Source of the DNA: Rhizobiaceae bacterium CPCC 101076
Lineage (GTDB): Bacteria > Pseudomonadota > Alphaproteobacteria > Rhizobiales > Methylopilaceae
Direction: 5' to 3'
DNA length: 49,693 nucleotides
Assembly (NCBI GenBank): GCA_003347645.1
Contig: QDFX01000021.1
Span: 1-49,693, forward strand
Shown: piece after piece, positions 1-9,187 of the stretch
How the letters are laid out: each line of letters starts with the position of its first letter
Position numbering within the stretch: position 1 is the first letter of the stretch
The notes under the pieces: model-generated
What the model was told of the DNA's origin: nothing
What the model saw: the letters and a program-made list of their open reading frames with translations, nothing else
Database searches by the model: none
Position numbers and translations under genes: made by a program

Positions 1-158
1 ATCTGGTCCGCGCCGCCGCCCGTCCCAGCCGGTACTATAAACTCAACCGTCTTCGTCGGCTCCCAGGCCAATGCGGCCGTCGTGCCGAGACCAAGACCGG
101 CGGCAACGACAGCGGCGAAGCCGACGCGGCCCGCAATACGCCCGTGAATGGAATCCAT
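1..158 (-). CDS. Tripartite tricarboxylate transporter substrate-binding protein (TctC/Bug family), N-terminal fragment
   Basis: Only the first 52 codons lie in the window; the gene runs off the left edge. The start is an ATG at 158, preceded by a GGGGAG ribosome binding site. The product opens with a positively charged stretch, a hydrophobic core and an Ala-Leu-Ala cleavage site (about residues 1-31). It then reads WEPTKTVEFIVPAGTGGGAD, which is the characteristic opening of mature TctC/Bug proteins (first beta strand, then the glycine-rich substrate loop). These periplasmic receptors deliver carboxylates or similar small molecules to TctAB permeases, which must lie further left if present. 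The IclR gene is just upstream on the same strand, so this transporter may share its regulon with the glyoxylate genes. The substrate cannot be read from this fragment. Confidence 0.75.
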   Translation of the reverse strand, partial: MDSIHGRIAGRVGFAAVVAAGLGLGTTAALAWEPTKTVEFIVPAGTGGGADQ

Positions 159-327
159 CTTCGTTTCTCCCCTCATCCACGTCCGTCTTGTTGGTGCGTC
201 TATGCGCGACGGATCATGAGAAATAGCCGGCCGATCGAGCGGCGGTCCATTGGTATCCAGTATACGTTCTACAAGACGCTTGCAATGCTTCTGATTAAGA
301 AAGTTTTTACTGAGCGTTAACAGTCAT

Positions 328-1152
328 TTACGGCTTCACCCCTGTATAAAGGGCAGTCAATTGCGCCGCCGCCTCCCTCACGCGCTCGCCGAGATCGTCC
401 AATCTTTCGAGCGGAAGGCGGATGGTCGGAGCCGAGATCGACACCGCGCCGACCGGATTGGCGTATTCATTGAAGATCACTGCCGCCGCGCAGCGCATGC
501 CGACAGCGTGCTCCTCGTCGTCGACGGCGAAGCCGCGCTGGGCGGTCCGCTGCAGATCGGCGCGAAGCCCCGCCATCTTAGTGTAGGTCCGGTCGGTGAA
601 CCGCTTGAGGTCCAGACTCTCGAGCCATTCGTCCTGCTTGCGCTCGGCTGATGCGGCAAGTAGCGCTTTGCCAGCGCCCGAAGCGTGGACCGGCATCCGC
701 GCGCCGAGCCGGAAGAAGGCCCGGACCGGTTCGTGGCTCTCGACCTGGGCGACGCAGACGACTTCGCGGCCCTCCAGTAGTGACAGATTGACCGTCTCGT
801 TCAGGCTGGCATTGAGCTGGCGCAGGATCGGAAGGCCGATCTCGGGGAGCTTTCGCGTCCTCAGATAGGACGAGCCCATCCGGAACAGGCCGACGCCGAC
901 CGACCAAAGACCGCTCTGGGCGTCGTGCTTCACGAGCTCCCGCTTCTCCAGCGTCGTCACCAGACGATGCAGCGTGGAGGTGGGCAGCGAAAGACGGCGC
1001 CCTACCTCACTCAGCGGCAAACCGTCGGCGCTGGCCAGCACGTCGAGGATCGAGATCGCCCGGTCGAGCGATTGCACTTCACCGCCGGGCTCGGAGCCTG
1101 CGGTCGGCGGTCGGCCGCGTTTCCTGGCCGGAACATCTGCTGAACCCATCAT
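328..1152 (-). CDS. IclR-family transcriptional regulator, probable regulator of the glyoxylate operon
   Basis: The product is 274 residues, normal for IclR proteins. A basic, disordered lead (about 1-25) is followed by a winged helix-turn-helix (about 27-90, including LPLSEVGRRLSLPTSTLHRL) and a C-terminal effector domain with the family's conserved segments, such as the HASGAGKALLA stretch and GMRCAAAVIFNE. Two ATGs stand in tandem at 1152 and 1149; GAGG is better spaced for the second. The gene is divergent from glyoxylate carboligase, and the intergenic region carries a TGGGA-N5-TCCCA palindrome of IclR type. Relatives that sense glyoxylate or allantoin products (AllR, BhcR) control similar genes. 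By inference, this protein represses the gcl operon and responds to glyoxylate or a close compound. Confidence 0.88.
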   Translation of the reverse strand: MMGSADVPARKRGRPPTAGSEPGGEVQSLDRAISILDVLASADGLPLSEVGRRLSLPTSTLHRLVTTLEKRELVKHDAQSGLWSVGVGLFRMGSSYLRTRKLPEIGLPILRQLNASLNETVNLSLLEGREVVCVAQVESHEPVRAFFRLGARMPVHASGAGKALLAASAERKQDEWLESLDLKRFTDRTYTKMAGLRADLQRTAQRGFAVDDEEHAVGMRCAAAVIFNEYANPVGAVSISAPTIRLPLERLDDLGERVREAAAQLTALYTGVKP

Positions 1153-1228
1153 GTCCTCATTTCGCCCGGGTGCGGCCTTATCGACCGATTAGTTTGAAGC
1201 CCCAAGCCTCTTTTCATATTGCGGCGGC

Positions 1229-1244
1229 GTGCCAGTTATGGCAC
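1229..1244. promoter_or_regulatory. Inverted repeat GTGCCA-N4-TGGCAC in the iclR/gcl divergent region
   Basis: The 6-base arms match perfectly around a GTTA spacer. The site lies between the divergent IclR and gcl genes and could be a second operator next to the one at 1258-1272. No binding protein can be assigned from sequence alone. Confidence 0.35.
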
Positions 1245-1257
1245 GGAACGCCACGAA

Positions 1258-1272
1258 TGGGATCATTTCCCA
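1258..1272. promoter_or_regulatory. Candidate IclR-type operator TGGGA-TCATT-TCCCA
   Basis: This is a perfect 5+5+5 palindrome, 57 bases upstream of the gcl start and just ahead of a possible -10 (TGATAAT). It resembles the published IclR/AllR-type operator shape TGGAAATNATTTCCA in length, in the TGG/CCA ends and in the AT-leaning centre. Its position fits repression of gcl. Confidence 0.5.
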
Positions 1273-1328
1273 AAATCATTTGATAATCTCGTTCGCCCCG
1301 ATTGGCGAGCCTGTTCAAGGAGAATGCC

Positions 1329-3098
<1,770 letters not shown>

Positions 3099-3146
3099 TC
3101 GGCCGGAGCTATCCGCTCTTCAGACCATCATTGACGGAGGACGTCT

Positions 3147-3914
3147 GTGCCGAAATTCGCGGCTAATCTCACCATGCTCTTCAACGAAGTCGGCTTCCTC
3201 GACCGTTTCGAGGCGGCGGCCAAGGCGGGCTTCAAGGGCGTCGAATATCTCTTCCCCTATGATTTCCCGGCTGACGAGCTTGCCGCGAAACTGAAAGCCT
3301 ACGGCCTCACCCAAGTCCTGCACAACCTGCCGGCCGGCGACTGGGCCGGCGGCGAGCGCGGCATCGCCGTGTTCCCGGACCGAGTGGAAGAGTTCAAGGC
3401 TGGCGTCGACAAGGCGATCGCCTATGCCAACACGCTCGGCTGCAAGCAGGTCAACTGCCTCGTTGGCATCCCGAAGGGGATCGACGCCGCGACCGCCCAC
3501 AAGACGGTCGTCGCGAACCTGAAATACGCCGCTCCAAAGCTGAAGGCCGCCGGCATCAAGCTCCTGATCGAGGCGATCAACACCCGCGATATCCCGGGCT
3601 TCTTCCTGACCTCGACCAAGCAGGCGCTCGCGATCATCGAGGAAGTCGGTTCCGACAACGTCTTCGTCCAGTACGACATCTACCACATGCAGATCATGGA
3701 GGGTGACCTCGCCCGCACGATCGAGGCGAACCTCGCCAAGATCGCCCACATCCAGCTGGCCGACAATCCCGGCCGCAACGAACCGGGCACCGGCGAGATC
3801 AACTATCCTTTCCTCTACGACTTCATCGACCGGATCGGCTATCAGGGCTGGATCGGCGCTGAGTACAAACCGAAGACCGATACGGTCGCGGGCCTCGGCT
3901 GGCTGCCGAAGTAA
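3147..3914 (+). CDS. hyi: Hydroxypyruvate isomerase
   Basis: The product has 255 residues, close to the E. coli Hyi length, and is a xylose-isomerase-like TIM barrel. It interconverts hydroxypyruvate and tartronate semialdehyde. The start is a GTG at 3147 behind GGAGG with good spacing. Family features are FAANLTMLFNEVGFLDRF at the N terminus, the metal-binding acidic strand LLIEAIN, the YDIYHMQIMEGDL strand, and the C-terminal GAEYKPK segment. It lies 48 bases after gcl and 43 before glxR, so all three are probably one transcript. Nothing is missing compared with the family. Confidence 0.95.
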   Translation: MPKFAANLTMLFNEVGFLDRFEAAAKAGFKGVEYLFPYDFPADELAAKLKAYGLTQVLHNLPAGDWAGGERGIAVFPDRVEEFKAGVDKAIAYANTLGCKQVNCLVGIPKGIDAATAHKTVVANLKYAAPKLKAAGIKLLIEAINTRDIPGFFLTSTKQALAIIEEVGSDNVFVQYDIYHMQIMEGDLARTIEANLAKIAHIQLADNPGRNEPGTGEINYPFLYDFIDRIGYQGWIGAEYKPKTDTVAGLGWLPK

Positions 3915-3957
3915 GTCGCTCGCACCCGCTTCGAAACGACAATCCAGGGAGTTCGTA

Positions 3958-4842
3958 ATGGCTAAGACACTCGGCTTTATCGGTCTCGGCATCATGGGCA
4001 AGCCCATGGCCGGCCACCTCATCGCTGCCGGGCACACTGTCCACCTCTACACGATCGAAGGCGTGCCGGAAGATCTCGTCGCGGCGGGCGGCAAGAAGGC
4101 CGGCAGCGCGGCCGAGGTCGCCCAAGCCGCCGACATCATCTTCACCATGGTGCCAGATACCCCGCACGTCGAGGCGGTCCTGTTTGGGGACAAGGGCGTG
4201 GCCGAGGGCTTCTCGGCCGGCAAGATCGTCGTCGACATGTCCTCGATCTCGCCGATCGAGACGAAGAAGTTCGCCAAGAAGATCGAAGAGCTCGGCGGCA
4301 AGTACATCGACGCCCCGGTTTCGGGTGGTGAGGTAGGCGCCAAGGCCGCCTCGCTGACGATCATGTGCGGCGGCGACCAGGCCATCTTCGACGAAGTGAA
4401 GCCGCTCTTCGAGAAGATGGGCAAGAACATCACGCTCGTCGGCGGCAATGGTGATGGCCAGACCACGAAGGTCGCCAACCAGATCATCGTCGCGCTCAAC
4501 ATCCAGGCCGTGGCCGAAGCCCTCGTCTTCGCCTCGAAGGCCGGCGCCAACCCGGCCAAGGTCCGGGAGGCGCTGATGGGCGGCTTCGCCAATTCGCGCA
4601 TCCTCGAAGTGCATGGCGAGCGCATGGTGAAGCGCACGTTCAATCCGGGCTTCCGGATCGAGCTGCACCAGAAGGACCTGTCGCTCGCCCTGAACGGTGC
4701 GCGCAGCCTCGGCGTCGCGCTTCCGAACACGGCCAATGCCGCGCAGTTAATGAACGGTCTTGCCGCCAATGGCGGTGCTGCCCTCGACCACTCGGCGCTC
4801 ATCAAGGCGATCGAGCTTCTGTCGGGTCACGAGATCGGCTGA
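3958..4842 (+). CDS. glxR: 2-hydroxy-3-oxopropionate (tartronate semialdehyde) reductase
   Basis: This NAD(P)H-dependent enzyme reduces tartronate semialdehyde to D-glycerate. The ATG at 3958 follows AGGGAG and gives 294 residues; the open frame extends back into hyi, but nothing supports an earlier start. Visible features are the N-terminal Rossmann loop GLGIMGKPMAG, the substrate segment DAPVSGGEVGA, and the catalytic lysine in KVANQIIVALN (about residue 171) of the beta-hydroxyacid dehydrogenase family. With gcl and hyi it completes the glyoxylate-to-glycerate route. A glycerate kinase, often next in such clusters, is absent from this window. Confidence 0.95.
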   Translation: MAKTLGFIGLGIMGKPMAGHLIAAGHTVHLYTIEGVPEDLVAAGGKKAGSAAEVAQAADIIFTMVPDTPHVEAVLFGDKGVAEGFSAGKIVVDMSSISPIETKKFAKKIEELGGKYIDAPVSGGEVGAKAASLTIMCGGDQAIFDEVKPLFEKMGKNITLVGGNGDGQTTKVANQIIVALNIQAVAEALVFASKAGANPAKVREALMGGFANSRILEVHGERMVKRTFNPGFRIELHQKDLSLALNGARSLGVALPNTANAAQLMNGLAANGGAALDHSALIKAIELLSGHEIG

Positions 4843-4989
4843 AGGCCAAGGCTTTGCATCGCGGGCAGTTCCGAGCATCATGCCCACGACACCAAAAGTT
4901 TGGAGAGCGCCACGGCGCTCTCCCCGGTTGAAATTGGCGCCGGTCATGATGCGTGTTCCGCAGGAGGCCGGCCCGACGAGGAGGGGACA

Positions 4990-5964
4990 ATGAAGATCTG
5001 CATCTACGGCGCGGGCGCAATCGGCGGCTATATGGGCGTTCAGCTCGCTCAGGCCGGCGCTGAAGTCAGCCTCGTCGCACGCGGCGCCCATCTCGAAGCG
5101 ATGAAGAAGAACGGCCTGAAGCTGCTCATCGACGGCGAGGAACGCGTCCAACACCTCAACTGCACCGACGATCCGTCGGAACTCGGCCCGCAGGATTACG
5201 TCATCATCGCGCTCAAGGCCCATTCGGTGCCGAGCGTGGTCGACTCGATGCAGCCCCTTCTCGGTAACGACACCTCGGTCGTCACGGCCGTCAATGGCGT
5301 GCCCTACTGGTACTTCTACAAGTTCGGCGGCAATCTCGAAGGCCGTACGCTCGAGTCGATCGATCCGGGCGCCAAGCAGTGGCAGGCACTGCGTCCCGAG
5401 CGCGCGATCGGCTGCATCGTCTATCCGGCGACGGAAGTCGTCGAGCCGGGCGTCATCCAGCACGTCTACGGTGACAAATTCCCGATCGGCGAGCCTTCCG
5501 GTGAGACCACGCCGCGCATCGAGCGCCTCGCGGAAGTCATGAATGCTGGTGGCCTGCGCGCTCCGGTGATGCCGAACATCCGCGACGAGCTGTGGCTGAA
5601 GCTGTGGGGCAACCTCTGCTTCAACCCGATCAGCGCACTGACCCATGCGACGCTCGACATCATCGCGTCCGATCCGGCCACTCGCGCCGTCGCCAAGGCG
5701 ATGATGCTCGAAGCCCAGGACATCGCGACCAAGCAGGGCGTCAGCTTCCGCGTCGATGTCGAGCGTCGCATCAATGGCGCGGGCGCGGTCGGCGCCCACA
5801 AGACCTCGATGCTGCAGGATCTGGAGCGCAGCCGCCCGATGGAGATCGAGCCGCTCGTCACGGTGGTCCAGGAAATGGGCCGCATGCTCGATGTGGCGAC
5901 CCCGACTCTCGACGTCGTGCTCGCTCTCGTGAAGCAGCGCGCCAAGATGGCCGGCCTGAACTGA
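4990..5964 (+). CDS. 2-dehydropantoate 2-reductase family oxidoreductase (PanE/ApbA-like)
   Basis: The ATG at 4990 after GAGGGGAC gives 324 residues. The N-terminal Rossmann loop is GAGAIGGYMGVQLAQAG, and the C-terminal helical domain contains the family's catalytic-lysine segment RDELWLKLWGNLCFNPISALT. PanE reduces ketopantoate to pantoate with NADPH, but paralogues in catabolic clusters often act on other 2-oxo acids. Its position as fourth gene of the gcl-hyi-glxR operon, 147 bases after glxR and just before a strong terminator, argues for a role with hydroxypyruvate-like or tartronate-like substrates rather than coenzyme A synthesis. That functional reading is inference; the family call is firm. 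Confidence 0.88.
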   Translation: MKICIYGAGAIGGYMGVQLAQAGAEVSLVARGAHLEAMKKNGLKLLIDGEERVQHLNCTDDPSELGPQDYVIIALKAHSVPSVVDSMQPLLGNDTSVVTAVNGVPYWYFYKFGGNLEGRTLESIDPGAKQWQALRPERAIGCIVYPATEVVEPGVIQHVYGDKFPIGEPSGETTPRIERLAEVMNAGGLRAPVMPNIRDELWLKLWGNLCFNPISALTHATLDIIASDPATRAVAKAMMLEAQDIATKQGVSFRVDVERRINGAGAVGAHKTSMLQDLERSRPMEIEPLVTVVQEMGRMLDVATPTLDVVLALVKQRAKMAGLN

Positions 5965-5985
5965 CCAGATATTCGACTGACAATA

Positions 5986-6014
5986 ATGGGGCGCCATGCG
6001 CCCCATTTTTATTT
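5986..6014 (+). terminator. Rho-independent terminator of the glyoxylate operon
   Basis: A perfect 9-base stem, ATGGGGCGC / GCGCCCCAT, around a CAT loop is followed directly by TTTTTATTT. It lies 22 bases after the last gene of the operon. Confidence 0.9.
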
Positions 6015-6108
6015 GGAACCATCCCCCCATCGCGGCATTAACGGCCTGAACGCAAGCTGCCGGAGCCGCTCTTTCTTCCACGAACTGCCAAATACTTAGT
6101 ATGCCCGC

Positions 6109-6130
6109 TTTCTGAACAGATGTTCAGAAA
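6109..6130. promoter_or_regulatory. Perfect 22-base palindromic operator candidate upstream of the OmpA-family gene
   Basis: Arms TTTCTGAACA and TGTTCAGAAA are perfect inverted repeats around a GA centre, about 90 bases upstream of the next start. The size, symmetry and TGAACA-GA-TGTTCA core resemble TetR-family operators. No T run follows, so it is not a terminator. No TetR-type gene lies in the window, so the regulator is unknown. Confidence 0.5.
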
Positions 6131-6219
6131 ACTATTTGTATTCATGTCCTTAAAACGACACAAAGCGGATAAGAACTGACGCCATCTTATGATCCGGACA
6201 ACTTGAAATAGGTCTAGGG

Positions 6220-8268
6220 ATGAAACCGATCCGAATTGTACTTCTTGCTGGCACCGTGATTTCTAGCGCCCTGCCCGTTGCGGCATGGGCGCTCGATGCA
6301 GCGAATGCGCCGGTTCTTCTCGCGCAGGCCCCGCCGCCGCCCGAAGCCGGCGCCCCCGCCGACGAGCAGCCCCCGCAGCGGCGCCCTCGGGGCGAGGGCC
6401 AGCAGCAGCAAAAGCAGCGCGACGGCAGCGAAGGTGGCCAGCGTCGCGCCCCCAGCAATGAAGGCGGAAGAGAGCAGCAGCGCCAGCGCCCCGAACGGCA
6501 GGGTGGCGGCGAACAGCAGCAGCGCCCCGAACGCCGTCAAGGTGGCGGCGAGCAGGGTCAACCGGATGGCAACCAGCGCCGCCAGCGTGAGCCGCAGCAG
6601 CAGGCTCCGGAAGCGCCGCCGCAAGCTCCGCGTGCGCCGCAGGTCCAGGAAGCTCCTCCAACTCCGCGCGCGCCGCAGATTCAGCAGGCGCCCGACCAGC
6701 AGCCCCGGCAGCGCCCCGATCGTCCGCGCCGCGAAGAGGGCCAGCAGCCGCGCGGCCAGGGCCGTCCCGACCAGCCTCAGCGTGGCCCGGAGCCGCCGGT
6801 TCCGCCCGTGCCGCCGCAGGCCACGCCTCCGGCCGCGACTCCGCCCGCGTCAGTGCCGCCTACGCCGCAACAGCAACAGCCGCGCGTCCAGCGCCCTGAC
6901 GCGCCTCCCGCGCCGTCGACCGGGGTATCGCCCGGTGAGCCTCCGATCCCGCCCGGCATCCAGACACCCGGTCAGCGTGACAATCGCCGTCCCGAAGGTC
7001 GTCAGGGTGAAGGTCGTCGGGGTCCGGACGGACGCCCAGCACCTGATGGGCGTCCCGGCCCCGACGGCCGTGGCGGCCCCGGTCCGGACAGCCGCTTCGG
7101 CCCCGACGCCCAGCCCGGTCCCAATGGACGTCCGATCCCCGATGGACGTCCGGCACCAGACGGCCGCCTCGGTCCCGACGGACGCCCGATACCGGACGAT
7201 CGTTCGGGTGCGGATGGCCGTCGTGGCCCGGACCCGCGGCTCGGTCCGGACACTCCCGGTCCGGTGCGCGAGCCCGGCCAGGAGTTCCGCGGAGGCGCCG
7301 AGCGCCAGGGCGGAGGCGAGTTCCGTCGCTTCGATCCCGAGCGCCGCGAGAGTCGTGACGACGATCGCCGCGACCGCCGCTTCGACCAGGAGTTCGGCCG
7401 CCGCGAGGAGCGGCAGGGCGATCGCCTGATTATCCGTGAAGGCGACGACCGCACGATCATCCGCGAAAACGGCCGCACCATCATCCGCCACGACGAGACG
7501 GAGCGTCTGCGCCGTCGCGCCGAGGACGTGCGTGTCGACCGCCGCGGCAACGAGATCGAAACGGTCATCCGGCGTCCCGGTGGCGTCGAGATCGTCACGA
7601 TCCAGGACGATAACGGCCGCCTGCTTCGCCGCATCCGCCGCCAGGGCGGTCGCGATTATGTGCTCATCGACAACCGGCCGCGCCGTCCGGGGCTGAGCAT
7701 CTATCTCGACCTGCCGCCGGTTCGCGTCGGCATTCCGCGCGAGGAGTACATCGTCGAGGCCGATCGTGCCGGTTACGACGATTACTACGAAGCGTTCGAG
7801 GCGCCTCCCGTGGAGGCGATCGACCGGCCCTACACCCTCGAAGAGGTTCGTCAGAACGTCCGGCTGCGCGACCGCGTTCGCTCGGTCGACGTCAACACGA
7901 TCAACTTCGAGTTCGGCGAATTCACCGTACCGCCGGATCAGGTGCAGAAGCTGCAGGAACTGGCGCAGGCCCTCGGTGCGGTCATCGAGAAGAACCCGAA
8001 CGAGGTGTTCCTCATCGAGGGCCATACCGACGCCGTTGGCTCGGACATCGACAATCTGTCGCTGTCGGACCGCCGCGCTGAAGAGATCGCCGCAATCCTG
8101 AGCGAGACCTACCAGATCCCGGCCGAGAATCTCGTGACCCAAGGCTACGGCGAGCAATATCTGCGCGTCGATACCGAAGGTCCGAGCGCGGAGAACCGCC
8201 GCGTGACGCTGCGCAACATCACGCCGCTGCTGAATGCCGAGCAACAGCAACAGCAGCAGCCGCAATAA
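6220..8268 (+). CDS. OmpA-family cell-envelope protein with long Gln/Arg/Pro-rich and Pro-Asp-Gly-Arg repeat region
   Basis: The product has 682 residues. A signal peptide (about 1-25) precedes a very long low-complexity segment. Residues about 35-265 are rich in Gln, Arg, Pro and Gly; about 267-347 are near-tandem five- and six-residue units of the form GPDGR/PDGRP; about 350-430 are strongly charged, with paired phrases around TIIRENGRTIIRHDE. A short conserved part follows. The C-terminal peptidoglycan-binding OmpA domain (about 560-670) contains INFEFGEF, the IEGHTDAVGS segment and NLSLSDRRAEEI. The protein probably anchors to the cell wall through this domain and projects the repeat stalk. 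It ends in a poly-Gln tail and is followed by a terminator. The repeat length is likely to vary between strains. Confidence 0.85.
   Translation: MKPIRIVLLAGTVISSALPVAAWALDAANAPVLLAQAPPPPEAGAPADEQPPQRRPRGEGQQQQKQRDGSEGGQRRAPSNEGGREQQRQRPERQGGGEQQQRPERRQGGGEQGQPDGNQRRQREPQQQAPEAPPQAPRAPQVQEAPPTPRAPQIQQAPDQQPRQRPDRPRREEGQQPRGQGRPDQPQRGPEPPVPPVPPQATPPAATPPASVPPTPQQQQPRVQRPDAPPAPSTGVSPGEPPIPPGIQTPGQRDNRRPEGRQGEGRRGPDGRPAPDGRPGPDGRGGPGPDSRFGPDAQPGPNGRPIPDGRPAPDGRLGPDGRPIPDDRSGADGRRGPDPRLGPDTPGPVREPGQEFRGGAERQGGGEFRRFDPERRESRDDDRRDRRFDQEFGRREERQGDRLIIREGDDRTIIRENGRTIIRHDETERLRRRAEDVRVDRRGNEIETVIRRPGGVEIVTIQDDNGRLLRRIRRQGGRDYVLIDNRPRRPGLSIYLDLPPVRVGIPREEYIVEADRAGYDDYYEAFEAPPVEAIDRPYTLEEVRQNVRLRDRVRSVDVNTINFEFGEFTVPPDQVQKLQELAQALGAVIEKNPNEVFLIEGHTDAVGSDIDNLSLSDRRAEEIAAILSETYQIPAENLVTQGYGEQYLRVDTEGPSAENRRVTLRNITPLLNAEQQQQQQPQ
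6984..7262 (+). repeat. Degenerate tandem repeat encoding Gly-Pro-Asp-Gly-Arg units
   Basis: Imperfect 15-18 base units coding for PDGRP/GPDGR run through this stretch inside the OmpA-family gene. Spacing and reading frame are kept while individual bases vary, as in protein-level repeats. The edges are approximate. Confidence 0.7.
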
Positions 8269-8289
8269 GCGTCCGATCGATTTGAGAAA

Positions 8290-8321
8290 GGCCCGCCTGG
8301 TTCGTCCCGGCGGGCCTTTTT
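8290..8321 (+). terminator. Rho-independent terminator after the OmpA-family gene
   Basis: Stem GGCCCGCC / GGCGGGCC is separated by an 11-base loop and followed by TTTTT, 21 bases after the stop codon. Confidence 0.88.
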
Positions 8322-8407
8322 CGTTCGAACAACTCTTCGCGCCGGACGTTGCCCAAATGACATTTGGATGAAAAGCTGTGTGTCAGACAGCGTCGGGAGG
8401 GATGCCT

Positions 8408-8983
8408 ATGCAGGTGCCGGTCGAGATCGCTTTCCACAACATCCAGAGCAGCCAATGGGCCGAAGAAGCCATCCGCGAACGGGTGGCCAAGCTCGAAACC
8501 ATTTTCGATCGTATCGTCACCTGTCGGGTCCGCGTCGACCAGCGTGCCAAGAACGCGCTCTCGGTACCCCCGGTCATCCGTATCGAGATCGGCGTGCCCG
8601 GCCACAAGGATATCGTGGTCAGCCATGAGCCTGAACATCTCCAGCAGAAGTTCCAGACGCCTGATATTCGCGTTGCCATCAACGAGGCGTTCCGTATCGC
8701 CGAGCGCCAGCTCCTCGATTTCAAGGAACAGCTCAAGGGCCGCACCAAGGCGCCGCAGCGCGACATCGCCAACCAATTCCTCGGCCAGATCGCGGAAATG
8801 GACCCGGCGGGCGATTTCGGCTTTCTGCTGACGAAGGAGGGCGGCATGCTCTACTTCCACCGCAACAGCCTGCTCGCCGGCGATTTCGACCGGCTGAAGC
8901 GCGGCGATCAGGTCCATTACGTCGAGGATGTCGGCGATACCGGACCAATCGCGGTCAAGGTTCGCGTCAAGGCCATGGCCTGA
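8408..8983 (+). CDS. HPF/RaiA-type ribosome hibernation factor with C-terminal cold-shock-like domain
   Basis: The product has 191 residues. Residues about 1-115 match the HPF/RaiA sigma-54 modulation fold (start VPVEIAFHNIQSS, helix AIRERVAKLETIF, strand VIRIEIGVPG), which binds the 30S subunit and blocks mRNA and tRNA sites in resting cells. Residues about 130-191 look like a cold-shock (CspA) barrel, with GDFGFLLTKEGGMLYFHRNSL and GPIAVKVRV. The ATG at 8408 is preferred because GGGAGG is 7 bases upstream; an ATG at 8402 is too close to it. Classic long HPF proteins have a dimerisation domain at this place, so the nucleic-acid-binding-like tail is a distinct architecture. A hairpin follows the stop. 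Confidence 0.85.
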   Translation: MQVPVEIAFHNIQSSQWAEEAIRERVAKLETIFDRIVTCRVRVDQRAKNALSVPPVIRIEIGVPGHKDIVVSHEPEHLQQKFQTPDIRVAINEAFRIAERQLLDFKEQLKGRTKAPQRDIANQFLGQIAEMDPAGDFGFLLTKEGGMLYFHRNSLLAGDFDRLKRGDQVHYVEDVGDTGPIAVKVRVKAMA

Positions 8984-8990
8984 AATGAAA

Positions 8991-9014
8991 GCGGGAGAGC
9001 CTTGGCTCTCCCGC
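8991..9014. terminator. Bidirectional terminator-like hairpin between convergent genes
   Basis: An 11-base perfect stem, GCGGGAGAGCC / GGCTCTCCCGC, with a TT loop lies 8 bases after the HPF-like gene, which converges on the glutamate dehydrogenase gene. No strong T run follows on either strand. The arm also resembles the CGGGAGAG palindromes at the right end of the window, so it may be an intergenic repeat unit instead. Confidence 0.5.
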
Positions 9015-9187
9015 TGAAATTTCTCCGGCGACGCAATACCTGACTGCCGGGCGTGCCCAGTACAGCAAGGGCTTTGCCAGACGGAGCGGCGCGATATCTC
9101 GTGGCCGCAGCCGAGAGCGGCGCACATCTGGTGGCATGCAGATGACGTTCCCGCGAAATGCGTCGCAAATTGCAAGGCGAGTTGCGG

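Noticed and set aside
6984-7262. Possible CRISPR-like array from regularly spaced repeats
   Set aside because: Units are 15-18 bases, imperfect, in frame and without spacers of constant length, so they are protein-coding repeats. No cas genes are near.
6850-8265. 471-codon minus-strand open frame opposite the OmpA-family gene
   Set aside because: Its repeats are the reverse reading of the Pro-Asp-Gly-Arg codons. The plus-strand frame has a signal peptide, an OmpA domain and a terminator.
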